64,000 bases of DNA from Macropodus opercularis (lineage: Eukaryota; Chordata; Actinopteri; Anabantiformes; Osphronemidae), in assembly GCA_030770545.1 (NCBI GenBank), contig CM061109.1, positions 4,960,001-5,024,000 of the forward strand. The letters are read 5' to 3'. Of the stretch, positions 1 to 12,059 are shown piece after piece (within the stretch, counting starts at the first letter, position 1; each line of letters begins with the position of its first letter). The translations under genes and the position numbers were made by a program. Under the pieces are notes generated by a model. That model was not told the origin of the DNA, searched no databases, and worked only from the letters and a program-made list of their open reading frames with translations.

Positions 1-97
1 ACTAATTCGAGCATGGCCTCAGTCAGGTATCATCAATTGTGTTTATAATAATAATGTTACGAGTCCCAAGTCGGGTACCAGCGCAGCAAAGATGAAG

Positions 98-166
98 CTG
101 GGAAACAGGTAACAATCAGGAGCAATTATGGATTGAAGCGCTCAGTTCACCTTCCCGAATAGCCTT
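98..166 (+). repeat. 69-bp direct repeat, first member (left flank copy 1)
   Basis: Runs from 'ctgggaaacagg' to 'atagcctt' and recurs 448 bp downstream with one substitution. The pair brackets about 380 bp of AT-rich unique sequence. The arrangement could be the trace of an LTR-like element or a local duplication. No coding content was seen between the members. Confidence 0.85.
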
Positions 167-545
167 TCTCTTTATTCATCTTTTCAACTAATAACAAAAC
201 ATTTACTTCACTTAATATAATTTAACTCTATTAGCAATGTAAACCAACAAAAAATAACTTATCACAAAAAGATGTGCGTGTAGGAGCCTAAATACTATTA
301 CTATGAAAAGCAAATACATATGGTGTCCGTCTGCAGGACATAGTGTAGCAGACAGATGACACGGCGCATGCGCTACTCGACACGCCATGCGTCTCACTGC
401 TCACGTAGCGTGTAGCGAACTTCTAAACTCTAATTAAAGTTCATTGTAAGAGTGTACGTTCCCTATAAACAATTTAATAACATTCGCCGTACAAATATAA
501 ACTCTCTCTAATGTGGTTTTCATTAGTTTTCCACCAATTGCTAAC
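167..545. other. AT-rich spacer between the 69-bp direct repeats
   Basis: No gene recognised. Short open frames here lack any family resemblance. The sequence is mostly AT-rich, with a small GC-richer patch at about 355-415. Confidence 0.5.
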
Positions 546-614
546 CTGGGAAACAGGTAACAATCAGGAGCAACTATGGATTGAAGCGCTCAGTTCACCT
601 TCCCGAATAGCCTT
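546..614 (+). repeat. 69-bp direct repeat, second member (left flank copy 1)
   Basis: Partner of the repeat at 98-166. The sequence after it diverges: this member continues into a GC-rich stretch containing a GC-box-like 'gggggcgg', while the first continues into AT-rich sequence. Confidence 0.85.
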
Positions 615-930
615 GAGGTGGGGGCGGAGCTCCACCGCAAAAGCCTCCCTGGTGCAACTGCTTCCGTCCCTAAGGTTCCTACCTGAGATTTATGTTCCCG
701 TGTGTTCACTAAATAAATATGGGAATTGTATATGTGTGTAGCAGTTAGCACTGTTGCCTCACAGCAAGAGGCTTTTTCTCTGTGTCTGTGTGGTTTTTCT
801 TCAGTTTCTTCCATCAGCCCAATGACATGAAGTCAATTAATTTAAAATTGCTTGTAAGTGTGACTGAAAGAGTGAGCGATGATCTGTCTGTCTCTATAAG
901 TAGCCCTGTGGTAGACTTTGTTCTTTTACG
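615..930. other. Unannotated left-flank sequence
   Basis: Begins with a GC-rich patch, then becomes pyrimidine-rich sequence leading into the TG microsatellite. No gene, RNA or known repeat recognised. It is duplicated at 39913-40228. Confidence 0.5.
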
Positions 931-953
931 TGTGTGTGTGTGTGTGTGTGTGT
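931..953 (+). repeat. (TG)n microsatellite
   Basis: About 11 uninterrupted TG dinucleotides. The same tract in inverse orientation (AC)n lies at 27850-27877. That tract marks one end of an inverted paralogous block. Confidence 0.97.
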
Positions 954-1048
954 ACAGGTTTAACATTGCATAAAGCTTTGCTTTAGTGACTAATGGTAAC
1001 TAATTGATAAGAGATCCCATGAAAATCAGATCATTAATTTATACTTGA

Positions 1049-1090
1049 GTGTTTTCTGCAGGAAAACACAAGGAACCAGCGTCTGGTTCC
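1049..1090. repeat. Two adjacent small hairpins in the left flank
   Basis: 'gtgttttc' pairs with 'gaaaacac' (1049-1069). Then 'ggaaccag' pairs with 'ctggttcc' (1072-1090, 3-base loop). Both are exact 8-bp stems only two bases apart. The pair repeats at 40347-40388. The inverted copy at 27057-27877 does not retain the doublet. Confidence 0.6.
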
Positions 1091-1308
1091 ATGCTTAATC
1101 TGTGCATTAATACCCCCATAGGTTTCAGTCCACCTCAAACCACAGCTGCAATATATGTGTTGCACTTTTGTCTATGTGCCTCTCAGCTATCTGCTCTCAT
1201 GTTAAAGCTGCAGTAACAGTCAAGTCGCTGGAGTGATCTGGACACAGAGGATTCTCATCCAGGATCGTGTAGAGGAAAGACCATAAAAAATGAAATAAAA
1301 ATAGATTC

Positions 1309-1620
1309 AATTTTCAATTCAATTCATTTCAACTTTATTTATATAGCAAAAATTCACAACATCAGTTATCTCAAGGCGCTTTACAAGTAAGGTTTAAGAC
1401 CTTACACAACTAGACCCAACAAATCCCAGATAGAGCAAGCTTTTAATTGTAGCCAATCAATAAATTGTACATTTTAATAGCAACAGCGGAAAAACTCCCT
1501 CTATAGAGGAAGAAACCTCCAGCAGACCCAGGCTCAGTGTGGGCGGCCATCTGCCTTGACCGGTTGGGGTGAGGGGATAGAGAAGAGAGAAAAGAACACA
1601 ACCACAACAACAAAACAAGC
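1309..1620 (+). repeat. Teleost dispersed repeat ('tatatagc ... caaggcgctttac' type)
   Basis: Contains the chain 'ttcaattcaattca', 'ctttatttatatagc', 'tcaaggcgctttac', 'ggaaaaactccct', 'gaagaaacctccagcag' and 'gcggccatctgcc'. This sequence is seen very widely in ray-finned fish genomes; that attribution is from memory. It has no protein-coding potential of its own. Boundaries are approximate. Confidence 0.7.
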
Positions 1621-1924
1621 AGCAACAGAACACAGGCAGAATGGTTGGACCAGCAAATGAACACTGGAGACACACGGCTCTGAGTCTGACGATACCTGGA
1701 GATGAGAATAGAGTTAGTCACATGTAGACATGGAGGCATGTTAGTGGATACAGGAAATGGAAAAGTAGAGGAGCTCAGTGAATGAAGGACGTCCCCCAGC
1801 ATCTAAGTCTAAGAGACTCAATCAAATTCGACCTTTCTTTAATCTAGAGAGGAATCAGTGTCTGCTGAAACAAGACGTTGTGTAGCATGTTTCTTAGAAT
1901 AAAGTCTCTTTTAAATGACAGACC
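1621..1924. other. Unannotated sequence between dispersed repeat and array
   Basis: No gene recognised. It leads directly into the truncated first unit of the 1594-bp array. Confidence 0.5.
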
Positions 1925-2959
1925 GTGTTACAGGTTCAGAGGTTAATCATAAAATCCTCCTTTTTCTGTTTAGAGGAACCTTTCCCTTGTGTCGGCTGTA
2001 ACCCTCAGTCTGGACTCAGGCGTCAGTCGGCAGACTGTCCGTCCAACTTCTGACACCAAGATGTTGGTGGAAAAACCTTCTTCAAATGCTGGAACATACT
2101 GAGAAAACTAGAGGAGCATGTTGGTGTAATGAACCAGCTCAACGTTTAGTACGTGCTGGCATGAGGAAGACATCCTACAGCGAACCACTGTCTTCTGATG
2201 GATGTTAACACCAGAGCTTCTTATATATTGTAACACAATGGTTTAGCCACCCCTCGCATGCTACCTGCTGTCTAAACGCATGTTCCATTTGGCCAACACA
2301 CCAACCTGGTAAAGCTTCTAACTTCCCCATTTTGTTCCCTGTGGTTGTGTAGATTCACTTGGGCCGGTGCTTAAACTTTCAATGGGCTTATCATTCACAC
2401 AGGGGTTTTCACTCACACTGATCTTCCCATCTCATCGTATGGTTGGATCTTATCACACATACTCTAACTTTGGGTGACTCTCTTCAGCCAGGTAGTTTGT
2501 ATGACACATTCGTTCCGAGCAACGTACCCTGTAGTGTGCTTATCAGCAATGCACACGGGACACTGAAGGAGTCATCGCAAAGCTTATGATGTTATTATAT
2601 CAGTCATACGCCCATTTTATTTAGATGGGACATCCCTAGATGTATGAATGCTCTAAAACATAAGATCAACTCAAATAAAACTAAATACAAGCTAGGTTTA
2701 CCACAAAGTGACACAAATGAAGACAAAAAAAATCTGCTTTAAAACATAGGCCACAATGTTGCTGAACTTTTTCTTACACATGTGGTCGATTCTCTTTAAA
2801 CCCATTAATGACTTACACAACGTAAGACTTCAGTATTTGTAATATCCTACATGTAACTTCACTGTAACATTCACTGACCACTAAAGAAATTACAGAACGC
2901 GTCAGGTGACTAAACCATTTCACAGAGCTACACACACATTCTTCACCTACACATAGTTG

Positions 2960-3245
2960 CTTCAGAACACTGGACTCACTCTGAATGGAGCGTCCGCTGT
3001 CTGCCTCCTGTCCCGGATGTCAGGCGGGAATCCAGTCCTGTTTCTGTGGAGCAGGTGGAACTTTTCCCTGGTGTCGGCTGTAACCATTAGTCTGGACTCA
3101 GGCGCCGGTCAGCAGACTGTCCATCACACTTTTATACTACAAAATAAAACCAATATAAATCAAATTAATCAAAATACAAGCTAGGTTTAACACAAAGGTA
3201 CATGTAAGTAGACACAGAAGTTTTAAAGCTATGCCCAAATCAATG
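2960..3245 (+). repeat. Module A of the 1594-bp unit (first full example)
   Basis: Each unit contains two diverged relatives of one module. Module A runs from 'aacactggactcac' through 'gactcaggcgcc' and 'atacaagctaggttta' to 'atgcccaaatcaatgct' without interruption. It aligns to module B at roughly 75-80% by eye over the first 150 bp. The unit is therefore an ancient dimer. Confidence 0.8.
2980..3136 (-). other. Exon-like interval in module A, minus strand
   Basis: On the minus strand this 157-nt interval is bounded by a T-rich stretch ending in 'tttattttgtag' (acceptor-like) and by 'aga' followed by GTGAGT (strong donor match). The pattern repeats in every unit at 1594-bp steps. A TATAAAAG string begins at the acceptor edge. 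One frame is open over the last 40 or so codons before the donor but has a TGA near the 5' edge. The length is 3n+1, so serial inclusion would not hold frame. Splicing is inferred only from motifs. Confidence 0.3.
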
Positions 3246-3474
3246 CTTTGCCCCAACCTACAGGGAACTCCTGTAATCTGTCAATACCCAAAGCATCTAT
3301 TCTATACATTTGCACTTTCAGTCCAAAACCTGTTAACTAATGATCAGTAGCCTGAGCATCACAGAGAGGAGACTTGTTGGCTCTCGCCTCAACAATGAGT
3401 TTATGTTACAAGTTCAGAGGTTCATCGTAAAATACTGTGATGTAATTTCAGTTTGTTTGTGATATAAAAGATGG

Positions 3475-4350
3475 TTCATAACACTGTACTCACTGTGAAC
3501 GGAGCATCCGCTGTCCGCCTCCTGTTCCGAACATCAGGCGGGAATCCAGTCCTCCTTTTTCTGTTTAGAGGAACCTTTCCCTTGTGTCGACTGTAACCCT
3601 CAGTCTGGACTCAGGCGTCAGTCGGCAGACTGTCCGTCCAACTTCTGACACCAAGATGTCGTGGAAAAACCTTCTTCAAATGCTGGAACATACTGAGAAA
3701 ACTAGAGGAGCATGTTGGTGTAATGAACCAGCTCAACGTTTAGTACGTGCTGGCATGAGGAAGACATCCTACAGCGAACCACTGTCTTCTGATGGATGTT
3801 AACACCAGAGCTTCTTATATATTGTAACACAATGGTTTAGCCACCCCTCGCATGCTACCTGCTGTCTAAACGCATGTTCCATTTGGCCAACACACCAACC
3901 TGGTAAAGCTTCTAACTTCCCCATTTTGTTCCCTGTGGTTGTGTAGATTCACTTGGGCCGGTGCTTAAACTTTCAATGGGCTTATCATTCACACAGGGGT
4001 TTTCACTCACACTGATCTTCCCATCTCATCGTATGGTTGGATCTTATCACACATACTCTAACTTTGGGTGACTCTCTTCAGCCAGGTAGTTTGTATGACA
4101 CATTCGTTCCGAGCAACGTACCCTGTAGTGTGCTTATCAGCAATGCACACGGGACACTGAAGGAGTCATCGCAAAGCTTATGATGTTATTATATCAGTCA
4201 TACGCCCATTTTATTTAGATGGGACATCCCTAGATGTATGAATGCTCTAAAACATAAAATCAACTCAAATAAAACTAAATACAAGCTAGGTTTACCACAA
4301 AGTGACACAAATGAAGACAAAAAAAAAATGCTTTAAAACATAGGCCACAA
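3475..4350 (+). repeat. Module B of the 1594-bp unit (first full example), interrupted
   Basis: Starts 'aacactgtactcac', shares 'ggcgggaatccagtcct' and 'gtctggactcaggcg' with module A, and resumes A-like sequence at 'atacaagctaggttta' only about 800 bp later. Module A covers the same distance in about 206 bp. About 590 bp therefore sits inside module B (roughly 3660-4255). This segment is unrelated to module A, and no gene was recognised in it. Confidence 0.75.
3494..3644 (-). other. Exon-like interval in module B, minus strand
   Basis: Paralogue of the module A interval. It is bounded on the minus strand by 'cttggtgtcag' (acceptor-like) and 'aca' followed by GTGAGT. It is 151 nt long, also 3n+1. 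The frame matching module A is interrupted by a TAA and small indels, which argues against a shared protein product. It recurs in every full unit. The truncated lead unit has lost the donor end. Confidence 0.28.
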
Positions 4351-7300
4351 TGTTGCTGAACTTTTTCTTACACATGTGGTCGATTCTCTTTAAACCCATT
4401 AATGACTTACACAACGTAAGACTTCAGTATTTGTAATATCCTACATGTAACTTCACTGTAACATTCACTGACCACTAAAGAAATTACAGAACGCGTCAGG
4501 TGACTAAACCATTTCACAGAGCTACACACACATTCTTCATCTACACATAGTTGCTTCAGAACACTGGACTCACTCTGAATGGAGCGTCCGCTGTCTGCCT
4601 CCTGTCCCGGATGTCAGGCGGGAATCCAGTCCTGTTTCTGTGGAGCAGGTGGAACTTTTCCCTGGTGTCGGCTGTAACCATCAGTCTGGACTCAGGCGCC
4701 GGTCAGCAGACTGTCCATCACACTTTTATACTACAAAATAAAACCAATATAAATCAAATTAATCAAAATACAAGCTAGGTTTAACACAAAGGTACATGTA
4801 AGTAGACACAGAAGTTTTAAAGCTATGCCCAAATCAATGCTTTGCCCCAACCTACAGGGAACTCCTGTAATCTGTCAATACCCAAAGCATCTATTCTATA
4901 CATTTGCACTTTCAGTCCAAAACCTGTTAACTAATGATCAGTAGCCTGAGCATCACAGAGAGGAGACTTGTTGGCTCTCGCCTCAACATTGAGTTTATGT
5001 TACAAGTTCAGAGGTTCATCGTAAAATACTGTGATGTAATTTCAGTTTGTATGTGATATAAAAGATGGTTCATAACACTGTACTCACTGTGAACGGAGCA
5101 TCCGCTGTCCGCCTCCTGTTCCGAACATCAGGCGGGAATCCAGTCCTCCTTTTTCTGTTTAGAGGAACCTTTCCCTTGTGTCGACTGTAACCCTCAGTCT
5201 GGACTCAGGCGTCAGTCGGCAGACTGTCCGTCCAACTTCTGACACCAAGATGTCGTGGAAAAACCTTCTTCAAATGCTGGAACATACTGAGAAAACTAGA
5301 GGAGCATGTTGGTGTAATGAACCAGCTCAACGTTTAGTACGTGCTGGCATGAGGAAGACATCCTACAGCGAACCACTGTCTTCTGATGGATGTTAACACC
5401 AGAGCTTCTTATATATTGTAACACAATGGTTTAGCCACCCCTCGCATGTTACCTGCTGTCTAAACGCATGTTCCATTTGGCCAACACACCAACCTGGTAA
5501 AGCTTCTAACTTCCCCATTTTGTTCCCTGTGGTTGTGTAGATTCACTTGGGCCGGTGCTTAAACTTTCAATGGGCTTATCATTCACACAGGGGTTTTCAC
5601 TCACACTGATCTTCCCATCTCATCGTATGGTTGGATCTTATCAAACATACTCTAACTTTGGGTGACTCTCTTCAGCCAGGTAGTTTGTGTGACACATTCG
5701 TTCCGAGCAACGTACCCTGTAGTGTGCTTATCAGCAATGCACACGGGACACTGAAGGAGTCATCGCAAAGCTTATGATGTTATTATATCAGTCATACGCC
5801 CATTTTATTCAGATGGGACATCCCTAGATGTATGAATGCTCAAAAACATAAAATCAACCCAAATAAAACTAAATACAAGCTAGGTTTACCACAAAGTGAC
5901 ACAAATGAAGACAAAAAAAATCTGCTTTAAAACATAGGCCACAATGTTGCTGAACTTTTTCTTACACATGTGGTCGATTCTCTTTAAACCCATTAATAAC
6001 TTACACAACGTAAGACTTCAGTATTTGTAATATCCTACATGTAACTTCACTGTAACATTCACTGACCACTAAAGAAATTACAGAACGCGTCAGGTGACTA
6101 AACCATTTCACAGAGCTACACACACATTCTTCACCTACACATAGTTGCTTCAGAACACTGGACTCACTCTGAATGGAGCGTCCGCTGTCTGCCTCCTGTC
6201 CCGGATGTCAGGCGGGAATCCAGTCCTGTTTCTGTGGAGCAGGTGGAACTTTTCCCTGGTGTCGGCTGTAACCATTAGTCTGGACTCAGGCGCCGGTCAG
6301 CAGACTGTCCATCACACTTTTATACTACAAAATAAAACCAATATAAATCAAATTAATCAAAATACAAGCTAGGTTTAACACAAAGGTACATGTAAGTAGA
6401 CACAGAAGTTTTAAAGCTATGCCCAAATCAATGCTTTGCCCCAACCTACAGGGAACTCCTGTAATCTGTCAATACCCAAAGCATCTATTCTATACATTTG
6501 CACTTTCAGTCCAAAACCTGTTAACTAATGATCAGTAGCCTGAGCATCACAGAGAGGAGACTTGTTGGCTCTCGCCTCAACATTGAGTTTATGTTACAAG
6601 TTCACAGGTTCATCGTAAAATACTGTGATGTAATTTCAGTTTGTTTGTGATATAAAAGATGGTTCATAACACTGTACTCACTGTGAACGGAGCATCCGCT
6701 GTCCGCCTCCTGTTCCGAACATCAGGCGGGAATCCAGTCCTCCTTTTTCTGTTTAGAGGAACCTTTCCCTTGTGTCGACTGTAACCCTCAGTCTGGACTC
6801 AGGCGTCAGTCGGCAGACTGTCCGTCCAACTTCTGACACCAAGATGTCGTGGAAAAACCTTCTTCAAATGCTGGAACATACTGAGAAAACTAGAGGAGCA
6901 TGTTGGTGTAATGAACCAGCTCAACGTTTAGTACGTGCTGGCATGAGGAAGACATCCTACAGCGAACCACTGTCTTCTGATGGATGTTAACACCAGAGCT
7001 TCTTATATATTGTAACACAATGGTTTAGCCACCCCTCGCATGTTACCTGCTGTCTAAACGCATGTTCCATTTGGCCAACACACCAACCTGGTAAAGCTTC
7101 TAACTTCCCCATTTTGTTCCCTGTGGTTGTGTAGATTCACTTGGGCCGGTGCTTAAACTTTCAATGGGCTTATCATTCACACAGGGGTTTTCACTCACAC
7201 TGATCTTCCCATCTCATCGTATGGTTGGATCTTATCACTCATACTCTAACTTTGGGTGACTCTCTTCAGCCAGGTAGTTTGTATGACACATTCGTTCCGA

Positions 7301-10300
7301 GCAACGTACCCTGTAGTGTGCTTATCAGCAATGCACACGGGACACTGAAGGAGTCATCGCAAAGCTTATGATGTTATTATATCAGTCATACGCCCATTTT
7401 ATTCAGATGGGACATCCCTAGATGTATGAATGCTCTAAAACATAAAATCAACCCAAATAAAACTAAATACAAGCTAGGTTTACCACAAAGTGACACAAAT
7501 GAAGACAAAAAAAATCTGCTTTAAAACATAGGCCACAATGTTGCTGAACTTTTTCTTACACATGTGGTCGATTCTCTTTAAACCCATTAATGACTTACAC
7601 AACGTAAGACTTCAGTATTTGTAATATCCTACATCTAACTTCACTGTAACATTCACTGACCACTAAAGAAATTACAGAACGCGTCAGGTGACTAAACCAT
7701 TTCACAGAGCTACACACACATTCTTCACCTACACATAGTTGCTTCAGAACACTGGACTCACTCTGAATGGAGCGTCCGCTGTCTGCCTCCTGTCCCGGAT
7801 GTCAGGCGGGAATCCAGTCCTGTTTCTGTGGAGCAGGTGGAACTTTTCCCTGGTGTCGGCTGTAACCATTAGTCTGGACTCAGGCGCCGGTCAGCAGACT
7901 GTCCATCACACTTTTATACTACAAAATAAAACCAATATAAATCAAATTAATCAAAATACAAGCTAGGTTTAACACAAAGGTACATGTAAGTAGACACAGA
8001 AGTTTTAAAGCTATGCCCAAATCAATGCTTTGCCCCAACCTACAGGGAACTCCTGTAATCTGTCAATACCCAAAGCATCTATTCTATACATTTGCACTTT
8101 CAGTCCAAAACCTGTTAACTAATGATCAGTAGCCTGAGCATCACAGAGAGGAGACTTGTTGGCTCTCGCCTCAACATTGAGTTTATGTTACAAGTTCAGA
8201 GGTTCATCGTAAAATACTGTGATGTAATTTCAGTTTGTATGTGATATAAAAGATGGTTCATAACACTGTACTCACTGTGAACGGAGCATCCGCTGTCCGC
8301 CTCCTGTTCCGAACATCAGGCGGGAATCCAGTCCTCCTTTTTCTGTTTAGAGGAACCTTTCCCTTGTGTCGACTGTAACCCTCAGTCTGGATTCAGGCGT
8401 CAGTCGGCAGACTGTCCGTCCAACTTCTGACACCAAGATGTCGTGGAAAAACCTTCTTCAAATGCTGGAACATACTGAGAAAACTAGAGGAGCATGTTGG
8501 TGTAATGAACCAGCTCAACGTTTAGTACGTGCTGGCATGAGGAAGACATCCTACAGCGAACCACTGTCTTCTGATGGATGTTAACACCAGAGCTTCTTAT
8601 ATATTGTAACACAATGGTTTAGCCACCCCTCGCATGCTACCTGCTGTCTAAACGCATGTTCCATTTGGCCAACACACCAACCTGGTAAAGCTTCTAACTT
8701 CCCCATTTTGTTCCCTGTGGTTGTGTAGATTCACTTGGGCCGGTGCTTAAACTTTCAATGGGCTTATCATTCACACAGGGGTTTTCACTCACACTGATCT
8801 TCCCATCTCATCGTATGGTTGGATCTTATCACTCATACTCTAACTTTGGGTGACTCTCTTCAGCCAGGTAGTTTGTATGACACATTCGTTCCGAGCAACG
8901 TACCCTGTAGTGTGCTTATCAGCAATGCACACGGGACACTGAAGGAGTCATCGCAAAGCTTATGATGTTATTATATCAGTCATACGCCCATTTTATTCAG
9001 ATGGGACATCCCTAGATGTATGAATGCTCTAAAACATAAAATCAACTCAAATAAAACTAAATACAAGCTAGGTTTACCACAAAGTCACACAAATGAAGAC
9101 AAAAAAAATCTGCTTTAAAACATAGGCCACAATGTTGCTGAACTTTTTCTTACACATGTGGTCAATTCTCTTTAAACCCATTAATGACTTACACAACGTA
9201 AGACTTCAGTATTTGTAATATCCTACATGTAACTTCACTGTAACATTCACTGACCACTAAAGAAATGACAGAACGCGTCAGGTGACTAAACCATTTCACA
9301 GAGCTACACACACATTCTTCACCTACACATAGTTGCTTCAGAACACTGGACTCACTCTGAATGGAGCGTCCGCTGTCTGCCTCCTGTCCCGGATGTCAGG
9401 CGGGAATCCAGTCCTGTTTCTGTGGAGCAGGTGGAACTTTTCCCTGGTGTCGGCTGTAACCATTAGTCTGGACTCAGGCGCCGGTCAGCAGACTGTCCAT
9501 CACACTTTTATACTACAAAATAAAACCAATATAAATCAAATTAATCAAAATACAAGCTAGGTTTAACACAAAGGTACATGTAAGTAGACACAGAAGTTTT
9601 AAAGCTATGCCCAAATCAATGCTTTGCCCCAACCTACAGGGAACTACTGTAATCTGTCAATACCCAAAGCATCTATTCTATACATTTGCACTTTCAGTCC
9701 AAAACCTGTTAACTAATGATCAGTAGCCTGAGCATCACAGAGAGGAGACTTGTTGGCTCTCGCCTCAACAATGAGTTTATGTTACAAGTTCAGAGGTTCA
9801 TCGTAAAATACTGTGATGTAATTTCACTTTGTATGTGATATAAAAGATGGTTCATAACACTGTACTCACTGTGAACGGAGCATCCGCTGTCCGCCTCCTG
9901 TTCCGAACATCAGGCGGGAATCCAGTCCTCCTTTTTCTGTTTAGAGGAACCTTTCCCTTGTGTCGACTGTAACCCTCAGTCTGGACTCAGGCGTCAGTCG
10001 GCAGACTGTCCGTCCAACTTCTGACACCAAGATGTCGTGGAAAAACCTTCTTCAAATGCTAGAACATACTGAGAAAACTAGAGGAGCATGTTGGTGTAAT
10101 GAACCAGCTCAACGTTTAGTACGTGCTGGCATGAGGAAGACATCCTACAGCGAACCACTGTCTTCTGATGGTTGTTAACACCAGAGCTTCTTATATATTG
10201 TAACACAATGGTTTAGCCACCCCTCGCATGCTACCTGCTGTCTAAACGCATGTTCCATTTGGCCAACACACCAACCTGGTAAAGCTTCTAACTTCCCCAT

Positions 10301-12059
10301 TTTGTTCCCTGTGGTTGTGTAGATTCACTTGGGCCGGTGCTTAAACTTTCAATGGGCTTATCATTCACACAGGGGTTTTCACTCACACTGATCTTCCCAT
10401 CTCATCGTACGGTTGGATCTTATCACACATACTCTAACTTTGGGTGACTCTCTTCAGCCAGGTAGTTTGTATGACACATTGGTTCCGAGCAACGTACCCT
10501 GTAGTGTGCTTATCAGCAATGCACACGGGACACTGAAGGAGTCATCGCAAAGCTTATGATGTTATTATATCAGTCATACGCCCATTTTATTCAGATGGGA
10601 CATCCCTAGATGTATGAATGCTCTAAAACATAAAATCAACTCAAATAAAACTAAATACAAGCTAGGTTTACCACAAAGTGACACAAATGAAGACAAAAAA
10701 AATCTGCTTTAAAACATAGGCCACAATGTTGCTGAACTTTTTCTTACACATGTGGTCGATTCTCTTTAAACCCATTAATGACTTACACAAGGTAAGACTT
10801 CAGTATTTGTAATATCCTACATGTAACTTCACTGTAACATTCACTGACCACTAAAGAAATTACAGAACGCGTCAGGTGACTAAACCATTTCACAGAGCTA
10901 CACACACATTCTTCACCTACACATAGTTGCTTCAGAACACTGGACTCACTCTGAATGGAGCGTCCGCTGTCTGCCTCCTGTCCCGGATGTCAGGCGGGAA
11001 TCCAGTCCTGTTTCTGTGGAGCAGGTGGAACTTTTCCCTGGTGTCGGCTGTAACCATAAGTCTGGACTCAGGCGCCGGTCAGCAGACTGTCCATCACACT
11101 TTTATACTACAAAATAAAACCAATATAAATCAAATTAATCAAAATACAAGCTAGGTTTAACACAAAGGTACATGTAAGTAGACACAGAAGTTTTAAAGCT
11201 ATGCCCAAATCAATGCTTTGCCCCAACCTACTGGGAACTCCTGTAATCTGTCAATACCCAAAGCATCTATTCTATACATTTGCACTTTCAGTCCAAAACC
11301 TGTTAACTAATGATCAGTAGCCTGAGCATCACAGAGAGGAGACTTGTTGGCTCTCGCCTCAACAATGAGTTTATGTTACAAGTTCAGAGGTTCATCGTAA
11401 AATACTGTGATGTAATTTCAGTTTGTATGTGATATAAAAGATGGTTCATAACACTGTACTCACTGTGAACGGAGCATCCGCTGTCCGCCTCCTGTTCCGA
11501 ACATCAGGCGGGAATCCAGTCCTCCTTTTTCTGTTTAGAGGAACCTTTCCCTTGTGTCGACTGTAACCCTCAGTCTGGACTCAGGCGTCAGTCGGCAGAC
11601 TGTCCGTCCAACTTCTGACACCAAGATGTCGTGGAAAAACCTTCTTCAAATGCTGGAACATACTGAGAAAACTAGAGGAGCATGTTGGTGTAATGAACCA
11701 GCTCAACGTTTAGTACGTGCTGGCATGAGGAAGACATCCTACAGCGAACCACTGTCTTCTGATGGATGTTAACACCAGAGCTTCTTATATATTGTAACAC
11801 AATGGTTTAGCCACCCCTCGCATGCTACCTGCTGTCTAAACGCATGTTCCATTTGGCCAACAGACCAACCTGGTAAAGCTTCTAACTTCCCCATTTTGTT
11901 CCCTGTGGTTGTGTAGATTCACTTGGGCCGGTGCTTAAACTTTCAATGGGCTTATCATTCACACAGGGGTTTTCACTCACACTGATCTTCCCATCTCATC
12001 GTATGGTTGGATCTTATCACACATACTCTAACTTTGGGTGACTCTCTTCAGCCAGGTAG

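Noticed and set aside
2957..3184. 75-codon open frame repeated in every array unit
   Set aside because: Its first codon is TTG, it matches no family, and its conservation is no better than that of the surrounding non-coding unit sequence. Tandem homogenisation explains it.
3584..3802. 72-codon open frame repeated in most array units
   Set aside because: It starts with GTG and is destroyed by the 7-bp insertion or a stop in the terminal units and by an extra base in the lead unit, with no sign of selection.
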